64,000 nucleotides of DNA from an uncultured Sulfitobacter sp. (GTDB lineage: Bacteria; Pseudomonadota; Alphaproteobacteria; Rhodobacterales; Rhodobacteraceae), in assembly GCA_947502265.1 (NCBI GenBank), contig CANMZB010000003.1, positions 186,001-250,000 on the forward strand. Reading direction: 5' to 3'. Below are positions 51,147-60,698 of this stretch, piece by piece (the first letter of the stretch is position 1; each line of letters starts with the position of its first letter). The notes below the pieces were generated by a model. It saw only the letters and a list, made by a program, of their open reading frames with translations, was not told the DNA's origin and made no database searches. A program made the translations under genes and the position numbers.

Positions 51147-53398
51147 GTCCGGGTCCGCTTTACCTTTCGCTTCAGCTTGTCTTTCTTCAGCTTTGCCTTC
51201 TTGCCCTTGCGGTGCGCGCTATGCCCGGCGGGGCTTTTGCGGCCCTGCGGCATCTTCTGGTCCGCGATCTCGAGCAGTTCCAGCGCAATACCACCGGTTA
51301 TCGGCGTCACTTCGGCAAGCCGCACAGTAACCCGTTGCCCGATGCCGATCGTGACGCCGGTATCCGACCCCCGCAACGTACCTGCATCCGCGTCATGGTG
51401 GAAATACTCCCGCCCGATGTTGCGCATGGGGATCAGGCCGTCGGCCCCCGTTTCGTCCAGCTTTACAAAGGCGCCAAAGCGGGCAACGCCGCTGATCCGG
51501 CCTGTCATCTCGGTGCCCACACGCTCGGACAAATAGGAGGCAAGATAGCGGTCGGTGGTATCACGCTCTGCAACCATCGAACGGCGCTCGGTTTCGGAGA
51601 TATGCGTGCCGGTCTGTTCGATGTCTTCGATGTCATGCGGCGACAGCCCGTCCTTGCCCCAGCCGTGCGCCGTGATCAGCGCACGGTGAACGATCAAATC
51701 GGCGTAACGCCGGATCGGTGAAGTGAAATGCGCGTAAGAGCGCAGCGCAAGGCCAAAGTGGCCAATATGATCAGGGCCGTAATAGGCCTGCGTCATGGAG
51801 CGCAAGGTCGAGATGTTGATCAACTCCGCATCTTCGCTGCCCGCCGCCTGATCCAGCAGACGGTTCAGGTGCGCGGTCTGCAACACCTGCCCCTTGGCCA
51901 GCGTATAGCCCGCCGCCGCAGCCGTCTCGCGCAGGCTTTCCAGTTTGGCAGGCGTCGGCTCTTCGTGGGTACGGAACAACAGCGGGGTTTTCTTTGCGAT
52001 CAGCGTCTCGGCAGCAGCGACATTCGCCAGCACCATGAATTCTTCGATCAGGCGGTGCGCATCCAGCCGCTCTTTGAAGTTGACCGAGCGCACCTTGCCA
52101 TCCTCGTCTAGCTCGATCCGCCGCTCCGGCAGGTCAAGGTCCAGCGGCTCACGGCGCTTGCGGGCCATTACAAGCGCGGCGTAGGCGGCATAAAGCGGCT
52201 TTAGAACAGGCTCTAACAAAGGGCCGGTGCGGTCGTTCGGGGTGCCGTCAATCGCGTCTTGCACCTCTTCGTAGTGCAGGCTTGCGGGGGACCGCATCAG
52301 CGCGCGGTGGAAGTCGTGGGCGATCTTGTTGCCCTCGGCATCCAGCACCATGCGCACCGCGATACAGGCGCGCGCCACGCCTTCGTGGAGCGAACACAGA
52401 TCACCCGACAAGCGGTCCGGCAGCATCGGCACCACGCGGTCGGGGAAATAGGTCGAATTGCCCCGCTTGCGTGCCTCGCGGTCCAACGCAGAGCCGGGTG
52501 TGACGTAAGCCGCCACATCCGCAATCGCGACCCAAAGGATATGGCCGCCCGCGTTCTTAGGGTCGGTGTCGGCTTCGGCAAAACACGCATCGTCGTGATC
52601 GCGCGCGTCCGACGGATCAATCGTGATCAACGGCAGGTCGCGCAGATCGGTACGGCCCTTCAGGCCCTGCGGCTTGGCCGCGTCAGCCTGCGCAATCACA
52701 TCGTCGGGGAATTCATCGGGAATGTTGTGCTGGTGGATCGCAATCAGCGACACGGCGCGCGGCGCAGACGGATCGCCCAGCCGCTCGACCACGCGCGCGC
52801 GCGGCAAACCCATGCGGCCCTTCGGACCGGCAAGTTCGGCCTCGACCAGCTCGCCGTCTTTTGCACCGGCCGTAACGTCGGCACCGACGATCCATTCCTT
52901 GTCCGCGCCCTTGTCGATCGGTTGGATACGTCCGCCTTCGGTGTGTTGGCGAAAGATGCCGATGATCTTTTTCGGATTGGTCCCGATCCGGCGGATCAAA
53001 CGTCCTTCGTAGGGATGGTCTTCGCCCTTCACCTGCGTCAGGCGGGCAAGGATGCGATCCCCCGCGCCCAGCGCCGGATCAGAGGCGCGCAGAATCATCA
53101 GCACAACAGGCGCGGCCCCCTCGCCCTGCCATTCCATCGGCTTGGCAAACAGATCGCCATCCGAATCCGGCTCTGTGATCACCAGAACCGAAACCGGCGG
53201 CAGGCGGTCAGGGTCGTTATAGGTTTTCTTGCGCTTTTCCAGATGGCCTTCGGCCTCCAGCTCCTTCAGCACCCGCTTGAGGTCAATGCGCGCGGCCCCT
53301 TTGATACCGAACGCCCTGGCGATGTCACGCTTGGCGGTCAGGGTGGGGTTCTGTTCGATCCATTCGAGGATCTCTTGCTTGGATGGGATATTGTTCAT
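51143..53398 (-). CDS. rnr: Ribonuclease R
   Basis: 3'-5' exoribonuclease that degrades structured RNA. N-terminal winged-helix (SKQEILEWIEQNPTLTAKRD), cold-shock-like domains, the RNB domain with the acidic cluster DPSDARDHDDACFAE, an S1 domain (GRISGVARFGAFVKLDETGA) and a Lys-rich tail. I took the ATG at 53398 because the family starts there; GTG 53434 adds 12 non-matching residues. Length is 751 residues. It lies just after a TIGR04282 gene and converges with the GST gene with a 4-base overlap. Confidence 0.95.
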   Translation of the reverse strand: MNNIPSKQEILEWIEQNPTLTAKRDIARAFGIKGAARIDLKRVLKELEAEGHLEKRKKTYNDPDRLPPVSVLVITEPDSDGDLFAKPMEWQGEGAAPVVLMILRASDPALGAGDRILARLTQVKGEDHPYEGRLIRRIGTNPKKIIGIFRQHTEGGRIQPIDKGADKEWIVGADVTAGAKDGELVEAELAGPKGRMGLPRARVVERLGDPSAPRAVSLIAIHQHNIPDEFPDDVIAQADAAKPQGLKGRTDLRDLPLITIDPSDARDHDDACFAEADTDPKNAGGHILWVAIADVAAYVTPGSALDREARKRGNSTYFPDRVVPMLPDRLSGDLCSLHEGVARACIAVRMVLDAEGNKIAHDFHRALMRSPASLHYEEVQDAIDGTPNDRTGPLLEPVLKPLYAAYAALVMARKRREPLDLDLPERRIELDEDGKVRSVNFKERLDAHRLIEEFMVLANVAAAETLIAKKTPLLFRTHEEPTPAKLESLRETAAAAGYTLAKGQVLQTAHLNRLLDQAAGSEDAELINISTLRSMTQAYYGPDHIGHFGLALRSYAHFTSPIRRYADLIVHRALITAHGWGKDGLSPHDIEDIEQTGTHISETERRSMVAERDTTDRYLASYLSERVGTEMTGRISGVARFGAFVKLDETGADGLIPMRNIGREYFHHDADAGTLRGSDTGVTIGIGQRVTVRLAEVTPITGGIALELLEIADQKMPQGRKSPAGHSAHRKGKKAKLKKDKLKRKVKRTRT

Positions 53399-53435
53399 GC
53401 GGATGGAGGTAGCACGCGCGCGGGGCGGCGTCACA

Positions 53436-54008
53436 TCATTTTAGATCAGCCGCAGTATCGACATCGCGCAGGGTGGCCGCATGTGCGATGCAGTAACCTT
53501 CGAGTGTTGCAATGCTATCCTCCAGCGCATGTTCGCAGGACCACCGCACACCTTGCAAAAAGGCGGGCGGTTGTACGCGCGGGTGCTTTAGCCCGACCAG
53601 CCAATAGCCACCATCAAACGCCGGACCGAACACCGCGTCATGATCGCCCAGCGCACTGAAGGCCGCGGAAATACGGGCGCGGGTGATGTCGGGAATGTCG
53701 GCTCCGATGACACAGGCCGGGCCGGCAGGCGCGCGCCGCAACGCCCGCGCCATCCGTGCGCCCAGATCGCCCCGCCCTTGCGGCCAGCGCGCCAGAGGTG
53801 GGGGCCAGACGCGCGATTGCAGCCCTGCGCGGTCGGGTGAAACCGCCAACACCACCTGCCAGCGCGGGTCTTCGATCCGGCGCAACAGGCGGCGCACCTG
53901 ATGGCGAAACCACCACGCGGCGGCAACCATCCCGATTTCACGCCCTAACCGTGTTTTGATACGACCGGCGCGCGGTTCTTTCACCATCACGATCAGGGTT
54001 TGCGTCAA
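53436..54008 (-). CDS. TIGR04282-type glycosyltransferase-like protein (DUF2064)
   Basis: 190 residues. The start TLIVMVKEPRAGRIKTRLGR is the family nucleotide-binding-like loop, and VIGADIPDITRARISAAFSA with DAVFGPAFDGGYWLVGLKHP is the DUF2064 core. Relatives are annotated for arsenosugar synthesis, yet no arsenic gene is nearby. It overlaps the GNAT gene by 4 bases and is 37 bases before rnr, in one minus-strand run. Confidence 0.82.
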   Translation of the reverse strand: MTQTLIVMVKEPRAGRIKTRLGREIGMVAAAWWFRHQVRRLLRRIEDPRWQVVLAVSPDRAGLQSRVWPPPLARWPQGRGDLGARMARALRRAPAGPACVIGADIPDITRARISAAFSALGDHDAVFGPAFDGGYWLVGLKHPRVQPPAFLQGVRWSCEHALEDSIATLEGYCIAHAATLRDVDTAADLK

Positions 54009-54424
54009 AGGACGCGTTCCATCATTTGATGAGGTTCCCCTTCGTCGTCATAGGGATCACCATAGGCGGCAAAGCCGAGTTTGCCGTAAAATCCCGTGGC
54101 ATGGGCCTGCGCGCCCAGAATGGCGCGGGTGGTGCCGGGATGGCTGGCGGCCAGTTGCACCGCCGCTGTGATCAGATCCGCGCCCAATCCCTGTCCGCGG
54201 TGTGACTTCAACACACAAACGCGGCCGATCTTGGCCGTAGGGCCGTCAAGGTAAACCCGCGCGGTCGCAACCGGCGTATCATCGTCCAGCGCCAAAAGAT
54301 GATGGCTGTGCGGGTCAAATTCATCCACCTCGCCCTCGGCGGTATAGCCTTGTTCTGCCACAAAAACCTCGTGGCGCAGGGCATAGCAGATTTCAGGCTC
54401 GTCTGTCGGCGCGATCAGGATCAT
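54005..54424 (-). CDS. GNAT family N-acetyltransferase
   Basis: 139 residues from the ATG at 54424. The acetyl-CoA motif ([20 protein letters not shown]) and the downstream [20 protein letters not shown] are the GNAT A and B motifs. Related to the ElaA-like group. Its start overlaps the dapE stop by 4 bases (ATGA), so it is probably coupled with dapE. Substrate unknown. Confidence 0.9.
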   Translation of the reverse strand: MILIAPTDEPEICYALRHEVFVAEQGYTAEGEVDEFDPHSHHLLALDDDTPVATARVYLDGPTAKIGRVCVLKSHRGQGLGADLITAAVQLAASHPGTTRAILGAQAHATGFYGKLGFAAYGDPYDDEGEPHQMMERVL

Positions 54425-55566
54425 GCAAAATAATCCGTCAGGATACGGGAATAAATCGCCTTCAACTCGTGAATGTGATCGACGCGGACGTGTTCGTCCA
54501 CCTGATGCATCGACTGCCCGACAAGGCCGAATTCCACAACAGGACAATGCGATTTCACAAACCGCGCGTCCGACGTGCCGCCGGTGGTCGACAGCGCGGA
54601 CGTAACGCCGGTGACCCCTTCAACCGCGCGGCTGACCAGATCAGACAGCGCGCCGGGCGGTGTGATAAAGCTTTCGCCGGAAATCTTGATCTCGGTTTCG
54701 ACCTGCACGCCAAATTCCTCGCGGATAGCGGCGACTTCGTTCTCGATCCACTCGCTCAGACTGGCCCCTGAATGGCTGTCGTTGAAACGGATGTTCACCG
54801 TCGCGCGGCACTCTGCCGGAATGACGTTGCTTGCCGGATTTCCGGTGTCCACTGTGACAACCGCCAGCGTCGACGCGTCGAAATGTTCGGTTCCCTGATC
54901 CATCTCGTGTGTGGCAAGCCGGTCCATCATGCGCATCATTGCTGGTAGCGGATTGTTGGCGCGGTGCGGGTAGGCGGAATGCCCCTGTTTGCCAATCACG
55001 CGGAACTTGACCGTCATCGAGCCGCGACGCCCGATCTTGATCATTTCGCCCATGGTGTCGGGGCATGTCGGCTCCCCGACCAGACAGACATCCATCCGCT
55101 CGCCGTTCTCCTCCATATAGGCCAGCAGCGCGGTCGTACCGTCGAGCGCATCGCCCTCTTCATCCCCCGTGATCGCAATCACGATAGAGCCGTCAGGCGG
55201 TGTTTCGCGCACGAAATCCACAGCTGCGGCGGCAAAGGCGGCAACGCCCGATTTCATATCCGTTGTGCCACGGCCATACATAACGCCATCTTTGATGTCG
55301 GCCCCGAAGGGCGGCATGGTCCACGCCGACTCATCCCCGATGGGCACAACATCGGTATGTCCGTTAAACCCGAAAGAGCGGGTGTTCCCCTGACTGCCCC
55401 AACGGGCAAACAAATTGCGAATGCCCCCGCGATTGGCCCACGCACAGGTAAATCCCGCATCGCCCAGCAGATCATGCAGAATGTCCAGCGCCCCTGCGTC
55501 GTCTGGCGTGACGGAAGGGCAGCGCACCAGCTGTGCGGTCAGATCAACGGGATCAACGGGGGACAT
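54421..55566 (-). CDS. dapE: Succinyl-diaminopimelate desuccinylase
   Basis: Releases succinate from N-succinyl-LL-diaminopimelate in lysine and peptidoglycan precursor synthesis. Metal-binding blocks [34 protein letters not shown] and the later HxxG-like [11 protein letters not shown]-terminal [20 protein letters not shown]. The ATG at 55566 has GGAG upstream. Length is 381 residues. dapD lies 3.3 kb away on the same strand, in a separate run. Confidence 0.96.
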   Translation of the reverse strand: MSPVDPVDLTAQLVRCPSVTPDDAGALDILHDLLGDAGFTCAWANRGGIRNLFARWGSQGNTRSFGFNGHTDVVPIGDESAWTMPPFGADIKDGVMYGRGTTDMKSGVAAFAAAAVDFVRETPPDGSIVIAITGDEEGDALDGTTALLAYMEENGERMDVCLVGEPTCPDTMGEMIKIGRRGSMTVKFRVIGKQGHSAYPHRANNPLPAMMRMMDRLATHEMDQGTEHFDASTLAVVTVDTGNPASNVIPAECRATVNIRFNDSHSGASLSEWIENEVAAIREEFGVQVETEIKISGESFITPPGALSDLVSRAVEGVTGVTSALSTTGGTSDARFVKSHCPVVEFGLVGQSMHQVDEHVRVDHIHELKAIYSRILTDYFA

Positions 55567-55671
55567 CGGCAAGCTCCGGTTTTGGGGTGTGTTGCGGCCT
55601 TTATCCCTCCTGCGGCGCAAAAGTGCCAGCCCCCCGTCCGGTGCCACAGATCACGCTTCATTTATGTCAAA

Positions 55672-55694
55672 ATTGTGGTAACCTGATTCACAAT
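55672..55694. promoter_or_regulatory. Inverted repeat ATTGTG-N11-CACAAT before the Hint genes
   Basis: Perfect 6-bp arms separated by 11 bases, in the 268-base gap between dapE and the Hint-protein pair, 106 bases after the dapE start and 140 before the Hint gene. Possible operator or promoter element; no regulator is visible. Confidence 0.3.
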
Positions 55695-55834
55695 AAATGA
55701 CCCGAGGCAGGGCAAGAGCAGCTTTATCACCTGAAAACAGGGATGATCGCGTCTAACAAAGACATTGATGGAACGGGGAAAACCCTGTCCACCTGTGGTT
55801 TGTGCTGTCTCATAAAAAGGTTTGAGGCAGGCAC

Positions 55835-56677
55835 ATGGTCGCAGCGTCGGAACACCCGGTTGATACGGTACGCGAGGGCACCAGTGCCACGGATATGGCA
55901 CAGGAGATTTTCGGGTCCGGATTAGCCGTTACCGGTGTCACCTACTACGGCGATATCGACAGTGCGGGCACCTATTCAAACGGTGACGACGTGATGCTGG
56001 GCGTGACCCCTTCGGACACTGGTGTGATCCGGTCCACGGGCAATGCGCAGGACTTCACCAACAGACGCGGACAGGCCAATCAAAACACCGATACCGATAC
56101 CGGCACTAACATCAACGACATCAACAACGGCGGCGGGACGCTGACTATCACCCACATCAACGGGAAAGCCGTGAGCGTGGGATTGACCACTACCCTGCCC
56201 ACGGGTCAGGACGTGGCGCTGATTGCCACGCCGACAGGTGACAGGCGCGCCAAGACTCTGCGCGCCGGTCATATGGTCAACACCAAGGACGAAGGCCCGC
56301 AGCCCCTGCGCTGGATCGGGCTACGCAATGTTGCCGCAACGGACGATTTTGCACCGATCCACATCGGCGCAGGCACGCTGGGCCAACACCGCGATCTGGT
56401 GAACGATCACTCCATCACCCGCCGCGAGGGCGGCTCAGTGACCTATGTGCATCTGCTGTTCGACCGCCATCAGGTTGTCATTTCCGAAGGGTTGGAAACC
56501 GAAAGCTTCCTGCCCGGTCCACAAACCGCCACCAGCTTCGAGGCCGAAGCGGTTGCCGAGATCCATAGTCTTTTTCCCGAACTCGATCCCGAGACGGGCC
56601 AAGGGTATCCCACCGCCGCGCGCCGGATGCCGAAACGTTATGAAGCGGAGCTTTTGTGCGCCGCAGAGGTGGCCTGA
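55835..56677 (+). CDS. Choice-of-anchor-L/Hint protein, apparently shortened by in-frame deletions
   Basis: 280 residues. Residues about 15-90 (SATDMAQEIFGSGLAVTGVT, GVTPSDTGVIRSTGNAQDFT) match the start of the choice-of-anchor-L domain, then the domain stops early. Residues about 97-130 (GGGTLTITHINGKAV) look like a linker seen after that domain. The Hint part (132-190, TPTGDRRAKTLRAG, then PLRWIG and DFAPIHI) lacks the N-terminal CFVAGT-type cysteine and the segment between HRDL and VNDHS that carries the SPxHR block in relatives. The C-terminus (LPGPQT, TGQGY) is normal. It is in one frame, so it may be expressed. Confidence 0.7.
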   Translation: MVAASEHPVDTVREGTSATDMAQEIFGSGLAVTGVTYYGDIDSAGTYSNGDDVMLGVTPSDTGVIRSTGNAQDFTNRRGQANQNTDTDTGTNINDINNGGGTLTITHINGKAVSVGLTTTLPTGQDVALIATPTGDRRAKTLRAGHMVNTKDEGPQPLRWIGLRNVAATDDFAPIHIGAGTLGQHRDLVNDHSITRREGGSVTYVHLLFDRHQVVISEGLETESFLPGPQTATSFEAEAVAEIHSLFPELDPETGQGYPTAARRMPKRYEAELLCAAEVA

Positions 56678-56679
56678 TT

Positions 56680-57774
56680 ATGACGTGGCTTGCATTGGTT
56701 GACCATGAAGACCGCCGCCTGTCCCTGCGCGGACTGGGCGCGGAAAAACGCACCGAACCCGTTTGCGCCGACCGCCCCGATCAGGTGCTGACACGCGGCA
56801 GCATCGTTTTCGAAACGCAGGTGACCGGGGATTCGAAACCGCAGGTCTTGTTCGGCTACACCACGCCGCACCCCATTCACCGTAGTCTGGTGTTTCAGGC
56901 AATTCCCGGCGGCGGGCTGGCGATGGTTCACGTACAGGGCGATGCCATCGCGCATGCCGCCATCGCGCATAAAAACGCGGGCCGCGCCGAGATGTTGCGC
57001 GTGACCTACGCGTGGGACACCAAATACAACTGGGGCCGCCTCACGCTTGAGCAGGTCGGCGAGATGACCGAAACAAGCGTGGCGGTCGACAACCCGCTAC
57101 CGCTGACGCTGGATGATCTGCGTGATCTGATGTTGGGCCGGGGACAGCAAACCTATGCCCCCGACATGATTTTCGCCGCCTTGTCCGACCAGATCGAACC
57201 AATCGGGCCAAGCCCCTCGCTTGCGCCGAATACGCCCATTGCCACGCCTTGGGGTTACCGCGACGCAGGAAGCCTGAAGCGGGGCGATACGGTTTATGCG
57301 GCCAATGGCGACGTGGTGCCGGTACTGCAAAATGTGTCGCGCTGCGTGCCTGCGCACGGCAGCTTTGCACCGATCCGGATGCGCGCACCCTATTTCGGCT
57401 TGCAGCAGGATATTTTCGTATCCCCCGATCAACGGGTTGCCATCGACGGCCCGGAGGTTGATTATCTTTTCGCTTGCGAGACCGTGCTTGCCCCTGCCCG
57501 CCATCTGGTGAACGGCTTTGCAGCACTGGCAGAGCCGTGGGGCCACACCATCCGCTATACGCAATTGATCCTGCCACAACACGAGACAGTGAGCGCAGCA
57601 GGCGCGCCTTTGGAAAGCATGTATATCGGCCGGATGCGGCGCGACACACATCAACTCGCCTCAAGCGTCCTGTTCGGCGTGGACCGCAACGATCTACCCG
57701 AACATGCCGCACCTATGCACAAGGTTCTCAGATGGTACGAAGCCATCCATCTGGCAAGACGTCGCGCCGCCTGA
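56680..57774 (+). CDS. Hint-domain protein without the catalytic cysteine
   Basis: 364 residues starting at the ATG at 56680, with AGAGG upstream, 2 bases after the first Hint gene. The N-terminal half is a beta-rich domain (about 1-170). A Hint-type domain begins near residue 175: SLAPNTPIATPWGYRDAGSL, then RGDTVYAANGDVVPVLQNVS, and FVSPDQRVAIDGPEV, the equivalent of the SPxHR block. The first residue of the fold is Ser or Ala rather than Cys, as I recall for this Rhodobacterales subgroup, so protein splicing or autocleavage is doubtful. Its role is unknown. Confidence 0.8.
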   Translation: MTWLALVDHEDRRLSLRGLGAEKRTEPVCADRPDQVLTRGSIVFETQVTGDSKPQVLFGYTTPHPIHRSLVFQAIPGGGLAMVHVQGDAIAHAAIAHKNAGRAEMLRVTYAWDTKYNWGRLTLEQVGEMTETSVAVDNPLPLTLDDLRDLMLGRGQQTYAPDMIFAALSDQIEPIGPSPSLAPNTPIATPWGYRDAGSLKRGDTVYAANGDVVPVLQNVSRCVPAHGSFAPIRMRAPYFGLQQDIFVSPDQRVAIDGPEVDYLFACETVLAPARHLVNGFAALAEPWGHTIRYTQLILPQHETVSAAGAPLESMYIGRMRRDTHQLASSVLFGVDRNDLPEHAAPMHKVLRWYEAIHLARRRAA

Positions 57775-57792
57775 CGCGTAGAGTACCGCGCC

Positions 57793-58131
57793 TTAATCGT
57801 AAAACGGGGTCATCTGCGCCACGATAACCGAATTCTCTTCCAAAGCGCGCTGCATCAGGGCGCGCTCTTCGGGGTCTATTTCATCCCCGTCCGCCTCGCG
57901 CTCTTCCAGCGTGCCGTAACCCGTCACATCCAAAGGCGCTGTATCCGCCTGTTTCAGGATCGCCACGGTTTCGCGCACGGCCTCTGCCTCGTCCACACCG
58001 GAAGCAAAGCACATAAGCGCGGCGCCGGTTGCTTTTTCCGGCAAACCATCGCCTTCCTTGCGACCGATCTCGATCAGCAGTGTGTAAACTTGCTGGCGCG
58101 AGGGTTTTTTCGGCTTTCTCTCGTCGGACAT
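57793..58131 (-). CDS. Small acidic protein, function unknown
   Basis: 112 residues, soluble, no signal peptide. A basic N-terminus (KPKKPSRQQVYTLLIEIGRK) is followed by a helical middle (GAALMCFASGVDEAEAVRET) and an acidic stretch (TLEEREADGDEIDPEERALM). I do not recognise the family. It converges with the Hint pair and lies 64 bases before the small GlsB-type gene end; both are on the minus strand. Confidence 0.65.
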   Translation of the reverse strand: MSDERKPKKPSRQQVYTLLIEIGRKEGDGLPEKATGAALMCFASGVDEAEAVRETVAILKQADTAPLDVTGYGTLEEREADGDEIDPEERALMQRALEENSVIVAQMTPFYD

Positions 58132-58195
58132 GGGCGCAGACCTTTATGGATTATCGCGCCCAGCCCTATCGACAACGCGGGCTTTTGAAAAGGTC

Positions 58196-58450
58196 TCAGC
58201 CGCGCCCCTTTATCATCGCACCCGCCGCAATCAGCAGACAGGCACCCACGACAGCCACGACCAACTGTCCTATCCACCCCCCAAGGGTGGCACCGAAGAC
58301 TGCGAACAATATCCAGTTAAGGACAATCGCGCCGAAAATACCCAAGATGATGTTCAGGATCAGGCTGTGTTCCGTTTTCATGATCTTTTCCGCGATCCAT
58401 CCGGCAAGCGCGCCGATGATGACGGACATAAACCAACCGATACCTGTCAT
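58196..58450 (-). CDS. GlsB/YeaQ/YmgE family small membrane protein
   Basis: 84 residues from the ATG at 58450, with AAAGGGAGAAG upstream. Three hydrophobic segments: GWFMSVIIGALAGWIAEKIM, LILNIILGIFGAIVLNWILF and IGQLVVAVVGACLLIAAGA, typical of the transglycosylase-associated/YeaQ family found in stress responses. The open frame upstream of 58450 has no homology. Confidence 0.9.
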   Translation of the reverse strand: MTGIGWFMSVIIGALAGWIAEKIMKTEHSLILNIILGIFGAIVLNWILFAVFGATLGGWIGQLVVAVVGACLLIAAGAMIKGRG

Positions 58451-58506
58451 TGTCTTCTCCCTTTGATGGCTGAAAGGGTAACGCGGCGGGCCGGCATCAG
58501 CTTCCG

Positions 58507-58863
58507 CTATTCGCATCGGCGCAAAAAGCTGATGTGCGCGCCCTTCTGCAGAACGGCGATACCGGTATCGGTCTTCATGATCATGATGCGGCGCTGCCAC
58601 GGCTCGGCATCCGCGCGGCAGATCGCATCGTAAAGCGTGGCCTCCATCCCCTCGACCTTGACGGGATCACGCAACGCACAGCGGGTGTCGACCGCGAAAA
58701 AGGTGCCGGAGGTGATCAGGATCGCGCCACCGTCAACGCCGATGCTCTTGCAATCCCAAGTGTCGCCGCTGTCCTGTTCGGGGCGGTAGCGCCCGTCGTA
58801 GGGTCCGGCTTCTGCCGCCGCGGAAAGCAGCGGCAGAAGGAGTATCGAAAGAAGCAAACGCAC
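58507..58863 (-). CDS. Small secreted protein, function unknown
   Basis: 118 residues with a signal peptide (LLLSILLLPLLSAAAEAG). GTG start at 58863, three bases after the dapD stop. Four cysteines in the mature part (WDCKSI, DTRCAL, AICRAD, RRCE) suggest two disulfides in the periplasm. I recognise no family. Close coupling to dapD suggests co-transcription. Confidence 0.72.
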   Translation of the reverse strand: MRLLLSILLLPLLSAAAEAGPYDGRYRPEQDSGDTWDCKSIGVDGGAILITSGTFFAVDTRCALRDPVKVEGMEATLYDAICRADAEPWQRRIMIMKTDTGIAVLQKGAHISFLRRCE

Positions 58864-58866
58864 CTA

Positions 58867-59694
58867 TCAGGCGCGCAGAAGCTCGTTGATCGAGGTTTTG
58901 GAGCGGGTCCGTTCATCCACGCGCTTGACGATCACAGCGCAATAGAGGCTCACGTTGTTTTTGGACGGCATGGTGCCTGCCACCACAACAGAGCCGCTGG
59001 GAACTTCGCCGTACATGACTTCGCCGGTCTCGCGATCCACGATCTTGGTCGACTGGCCGATAAACACGCCCATCCCCAAAACCGATCCTTCGCGCACGAT
59101 GCAGCCCTCGACAACTTCGGAACGCGCGCCGATAAAACAGTTGTCCTCGATGATGGTCGGGCCTGCCTGCATCGGTTCCAGAACACCGCCGATACCAACG
59201 CCGCCAGAAAGATGCACGTTCTTACCGATCTGCGCGCACGAACCAACGGTGGCCCATGTATCAACCATAGTGCCTTCATCCACATAGGCACCAAGGTTCA
59301 CGAACGACGGCATCAGCACCACGCCGGGCGCGATGTAGGCCGATCTGCGCACAACGCAATTCGGCACGGCGCGAAAGCCCGCCTCTTTCCACTGGGCATC
59401 ACCCCAACCTTTGAACTTGCTATCAACCTTGTCCCACCAGCCGCCGCCTTGCGGGCCGCCATCGTGCTGTTCCATATCCTTGATACGGAACCCCAAAAGC
59501 ACGGCTTTCTTGGCCCATTGGTTCACATGCCAGCTGTTATCATCCTGCTTTTCCGCCACACGCAGCTTGCCGCTGTCCAGCGCGTCCAGAGTTTCCTCAA
59601 TCGCGTCGCGTGTTTCCCCTGTGAGGGCGGGCGTGATGCTGTCGCGGGCTTCCCACGCGGCTTCGATGGCTGTTTCAAGCTGGGCATTGGACAT
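58867..59694 (-). CDS. dapD: Tetrahydrodipicolinate N-succinyltransferase
   Basis: Adds succinyl to tetrahydrodipicolinate in the succinylase branch of diaminopimelate synthesis, ahead of DapE. 275 residues, the standard size. The C-terminal left-handed beta-helix is visible in hexapeptide repeats ([60 protein letters not shown]). Followed by a secreted protein gene in the same direction. Confidence 0.97.
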   Translation of the reverse strand: MSNAQLETAIEAAWEARDSITPALTGETRDAIEETLDALDSGKLRVAEKQDDNSWHVNQWAKKAVLLGFRIKDMEQHDGGPQGGGWWDKVDSKFKGWGDAQWKEAGFRAVPNCVVRRSAYIAPGVVLMPSFVNLGAYVDEGTMVDTWATVGSCAQIGKNVHLSGGVGIGGVLEPMQAGPTIIEDNCFIGARSEVVEGCIVREGSVLGMGVFIGQSTKIVDRETGEVMYGEVPSGSVVVAGTMPSKNNVSLYCAVIVKRVDERTRSKTSINELLRA

Positions 59695-59843
59695 GTATCG
59701 TCTCCGGTCAAATGGAACTGTTGACTGGCGCTATAGCCGTGCAGGCCACATCACGCAATCTTTGATAGGTTGGAACATCGCCGTGGCCTCTGGCGGCAAA
59801 CCCATGCATGGTGTGTAAAACATTCAACAAACATGGAACCCCG

Positions 59844-60698
59844 ATGAGCAAGAAGCCAAAGCACCCTTTTCGCGATGCCCACACCGACCGGACGAAAGCA
59901 GACAAGGTGCCGGTCACCCCGCAAACCCAAGCGCCGTCTTACCGGCTGGCGTTTGCCGACGATGATTTTCTGTGCCGCGACGAACTGCGCCCTCTGCGGC
60001 TTCAGCTGGAGCTGATGAAGCCGGAAATGATGTTGAGCGAATACGGGGTGACATCGACGATCGTGCTGTTTGGCGGGGCGCGCATACCGGATCCGGCGCA
60101 GAAAGCTGCGGCGCGCACGCCAAAGTTGGCGGAGTTGTCGCATTTCTACGACGAGGCGCGTGAATTTTCGCGGCTGATGACCCTGAAATCAATCGAAGGC
60201 GGCGGGCAGGATGGCGTGATCGTCACAGGCGGCGGACCGGGCGTGATGGAGGCCGGAAATCGCGGTGCGCTGGATGCGGGTGGCGTGTCCATCGGCCTGA
60301 ATATCGTTTTGCCGTTTGAACAGGCACCGAACGCATATGTAACGCCCGGTTTGTGCTTTAACTTCCACTATTTCGCGATCCGCAAAATGCATTTCCTAAT
60401 GCGGGCCAAGGCAATTTGTGTATTTCCGGGCGGCTTTGGCACCCTGGACGAAACGTTCGAGACGCTGACCCTGATCCAGACGGGCCGGATGGAACGGATG
60501 CCGTTCCTGTTATTCGGCCGCGCGTTCTGGGAGAACATCATCAATTGGAATGCACTGGCCGAGGCAGGCACAATCTCTGCCGAAGATCTGGATTTGTTCC
60601 GTTTTGTCGAAACGGCGCAGGAAGCCGTAGAGGTGATCGAGACGTGGGGCGACTCCACGACCCGGGACAAAATACCCGGTCGTCAGGCGGTTAGCTGA
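59844..60698 (+). CDS. LOG family protein (TIGR00730-like, Rossmann fold)
   Basis: 284 residues. The glycine-rich GGGPGVMEAGNRGALDAGG and the PGGFGTLDE motif (PGGxGTxxE) define the LOG/lysine-decarboxylase-like family; characterised members release cytokinin bases from nucleotides, although in bacteria the role is often unknown. The ATG at 59844 is 12 codons after the first in-frame start; both are possible. The 3' end overlaps the antisense small gene by 8 bases. Confidence 0.88.
   Translation: MSKKPKHPFRDAHTDRTKADKVPVTPQTQAPSYRLAFADDDFLCRDELRPLRLQLELMKPEMMLSEYGVTSTIVLFGGARIPDPAQKAAARTPKLAELSHFYDEAREFSRLMTLKSIEGGGQDGVIVTGGGPGVMEAGNRGALDAGGVSIGLNIVLPFEQAPNAYVTPGLCFNFHYFAIRKMHFLMRAKAICVFPGGFGTLDETFETLTLIQTGRMERMPFLLFGRAFWENIINWNALAEAGTISAEDLDLFRFVETAQEAVEVIETWGDSTTRDKIPGRQAVS

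Noticed and set aside
52259-53659. A 466-codon open frame on the plus strand
   Set aside because: It is opposite rnr and the TIGR04282 gene and has an antisense-type composition.
55672-55694. ATTGTG-N11-CACAAT as a CRP-type site
   Set aside because: The arms do not match TGTGA-N6-TCACA spacing; listed only as an unassigned inverted repeat.
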